Shown one piece after another: positions 5,697 through 6,653 of a stretch of 6,653 nt of DNA. Every line of letters begins with the position of its first letter. Position 1 is the stretch's first letter. Below the pieces are notes generated by a model. It saw only the letters and a list, made by a program, of their open reading frames with translations. It searched no databases and had not been told where the DNA came from. The position numbers and the translations under genes are program-made. The DNA is from Candidatus Brockarchaeota archaeon (GTDB lineage: Archaea; Thermoproteota; EX4484-205; DTQO01), in contig JAFNJA010000113.1 in the NCBI GenBank assembly GCA_017601265.1, forward strand, positions 1 to 6,653. The letters are read 5' to 3'.

Positions 5697-6653
5697 TTAA
5701 CGCTTCAGGACGACATCCTCCAGTACGCGGGCGATCTCGCTTGAAGTGTTGTCCCATGCGAACTTGGCCGAAAATTCGAAGGCTTTCTTTCCCATTTCCC
5801 TCCTCGCGCCCTCGTTGTCCATTAAATACTTCGTAACCTTCACCCAGTCTTGGAGTTCGTCGCCGCACAAGATGCCGGCTTCGCCGACCGTTTCTACGGT
5901 CCCGCCGCTGTTGTGCCCTACTACCGGTTTTCCACAGGCCATCGCTTCGACCGGCGCGATCCCGAAATGCTCCCCTATCGAAGGGAAGAGGAAAACCGAA
6001 CACCTCTGCAGCAGCTTCACGATCTCCTCATCGCTGGGGTTCTGGACGACCTTGACTTTCAGCCTTTCCGCCCTTTTCTTGATGGAATCGAAGTAATTGG
6101 CATTAGCGGCGCTCACGAATCCGGAGAGTATTAGCTCGTATCCGGTTTCCTCGGCAACATCCAACGCCAAAGACTGGTTCTTTATGGGCTGGAATCTGCT
6201 GTTGTAGTAGAGGTATCCATCGTCCTCCCACGTGGGAAAGAACCGCTCGTGGTCGATCCCCGGATACACTACCCGAACGTTTGAGGAAGGTTGTATCTTC
6301 ATTATCACGGACCTGGTGTAATTGCTGTTGCACAGTACTATGGGCGCCTCCGCGAAGGACGCCGATTCGAGTTTTTCCAACCCGATCGCACGCCTGTAAA
6401 TGTCTCGAATCAAGTTCGACTTCCTCGGCTCAATGGCTACTGGGTAATGGACGTACGGGATCGTCGCGATCCCGTAACGCCTTTTTATCCAGCCCACGTA
6501 GTAATAACCCCTGTTCAGCCAGACGAGGTCCGGTTTCCACTCAACGGCGGCTCTGACCGCTTTTTCCAAGGCCTTCGCTTCGTAGTAAGACACCATCTTT
6601 CCAAACGAATCGTGCCTAGAAGGTATGACCGTGTGCTCGAATTCCTTGAAACT
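5697..6653 (-). CDS. Family 4 glycosyltransferase, ALG11-like motifs (5' end outside window)
   Basis: A GT-B fold retaining glycosyltransferase, cut by the right edge. An ATG at 6596 would give 299 aa, but the frame stays open for 19 more codons to the last base, and 299 aa would lack most of the N-terminal Rossmann domain, so the true start is probably outside. In ATG-based numbering: IPYVHYPV at 46-53, NSNYTR at 90-95 and YPGID at 111-115 belong to the N-domain and linker. NSRFQPIKNQ at 132-141 holds the Arg134/Lys139 pair that binds the donor phosphates. EHFGIAPVE at 209-217 is the EX7E motif that contacts the donor sugar, followed by ACGKPVV. The YVHYP and EHFGI segments resemble eukaryotic ALG11, a mannosyltransferase acting on dolichol-linked glycans, so GDP-mannose is a reasonable guess only. 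It is not in the same transcription unit as the two GT2 genes, but is probably part of the same glycan locus. Confidence 0.92.
   Translation of the reverse strand, partial: SFKEFEHTVIPSRHDSFGKMVSYYEAKALEKAVRAAVEWKPDLVWLNRGYYYVGWIKRRYGIATIPYVHYPVAIEPRKSNLIRDIYRRAIGLEKLESASFAEAPIVLCNSNYTRSVIMKIQPSSNVRVVYPGIDHERFFPTWEDDGYLYYNSRFQPIKNQSLALDVAEETGYELILSGFVSAANANYFDSIKKRAERLKVKVVQNPSDEEIVKLLQRCSVFLFPSIGEHFGIAPVEAMACGKPVVGHNSGGTVETVGEAGILCGDELQDWVKVTKYLMDNEGARREMGKKAFEFSAKFAWDNTSSEIARVLEDVVLKR

Noticed and set aside
5572..6134. Open frames on both strands overlapping the GT4 gene (5572-6003 minus, 5746-6096 plus and 5850-6134 plus)
   Set aside because: The GT4 frame carries the donor-binding motifs and EX7E; the others are motif-free shadows.
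1..6653. tRNA, rRNA, CRISPR array, insertion sequence or attachment site
   Set aside because: I saw no regularly spaced repeats, transposase motifs, long terminal inverted repeats or tRNA-like cloverleaf; the DNA is nearly all accounted for by coding genes.

Overview
The window looks like a chromosomal piece of a GC-rich archaeon, probably an uncultured Thermoproteota/TACK-type lineage. The main evidence is the phosphoglycerate kinase. It has the archaeal form of the family (RVDINSP, then LAHQGRKGD followed by the SLEQHAKIL stretch, then a C-terminal STAGGALISYLSG motif), not the bacterial LSHLGRP form. TTG/GTG (and perhaps CTG) starts, weak or absent Shine-Dalgarno sites and tight gene packing fit this. 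I cannot name a genus from sequence alone.

Layout. (1) Positions 1-572, plus strand: the 3' part of a four-helix membrane protein with a C-terminal zinc ribbon, function unknown. (2) Positions 651-3876, minus strand, transcribed right to left: phosphoglycerate kinase, a BadF/NAGK-type amino-sugar kinase, and a MurQ-type N-acetylmuramate 6-phosphate etherase. The gaps are 40 and 27 nt, so this is probably one operon. (3) Positions 3877-4005: a divergent promoter region with a perfect 14-nt palindrome over a TATA-like box. (4) Positions 4006-5692, plus strand: two GT2 glycosyltransferases. (5) Positions 5697-6653, minus strand: a GT4 glycosyltransferase converging on the second GT2 gene and running off the right edge.

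How the genes may work together. The kinase and etherase form the textbook pair for using N-acetylmuramic acid or N-acetylglucosamine: phosphorylation at C6, then cleavage of the lactyl ether to GlcNAc-6-phosphate and D-lactate. This is notable because archaea do not make murein, so scavenging of bacterial wall sugars or an unrecognised lactyl-ether sugar are the natural hypotheses. PGK ties the operon to central carbon metabolism. The three glycosyltransferases on the right look like part of a surface-glycan or lipid-linked oligosaccharide locus, and I see no functional link to the left operon.

Two sequence-level oddities stand out in the first GT2 gene. Its conserved first beta-strand lies upstream of any ATG/GTG/TTG. 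Its 3' end appears shifted by one base at a G5 run: the alternative frame continues with a basic tail and ends in an ATGA overlap with the next gene. No tRNA, rRNA, CRISPR array, insertion sequence or gene-free stretch over 300 bases is present.
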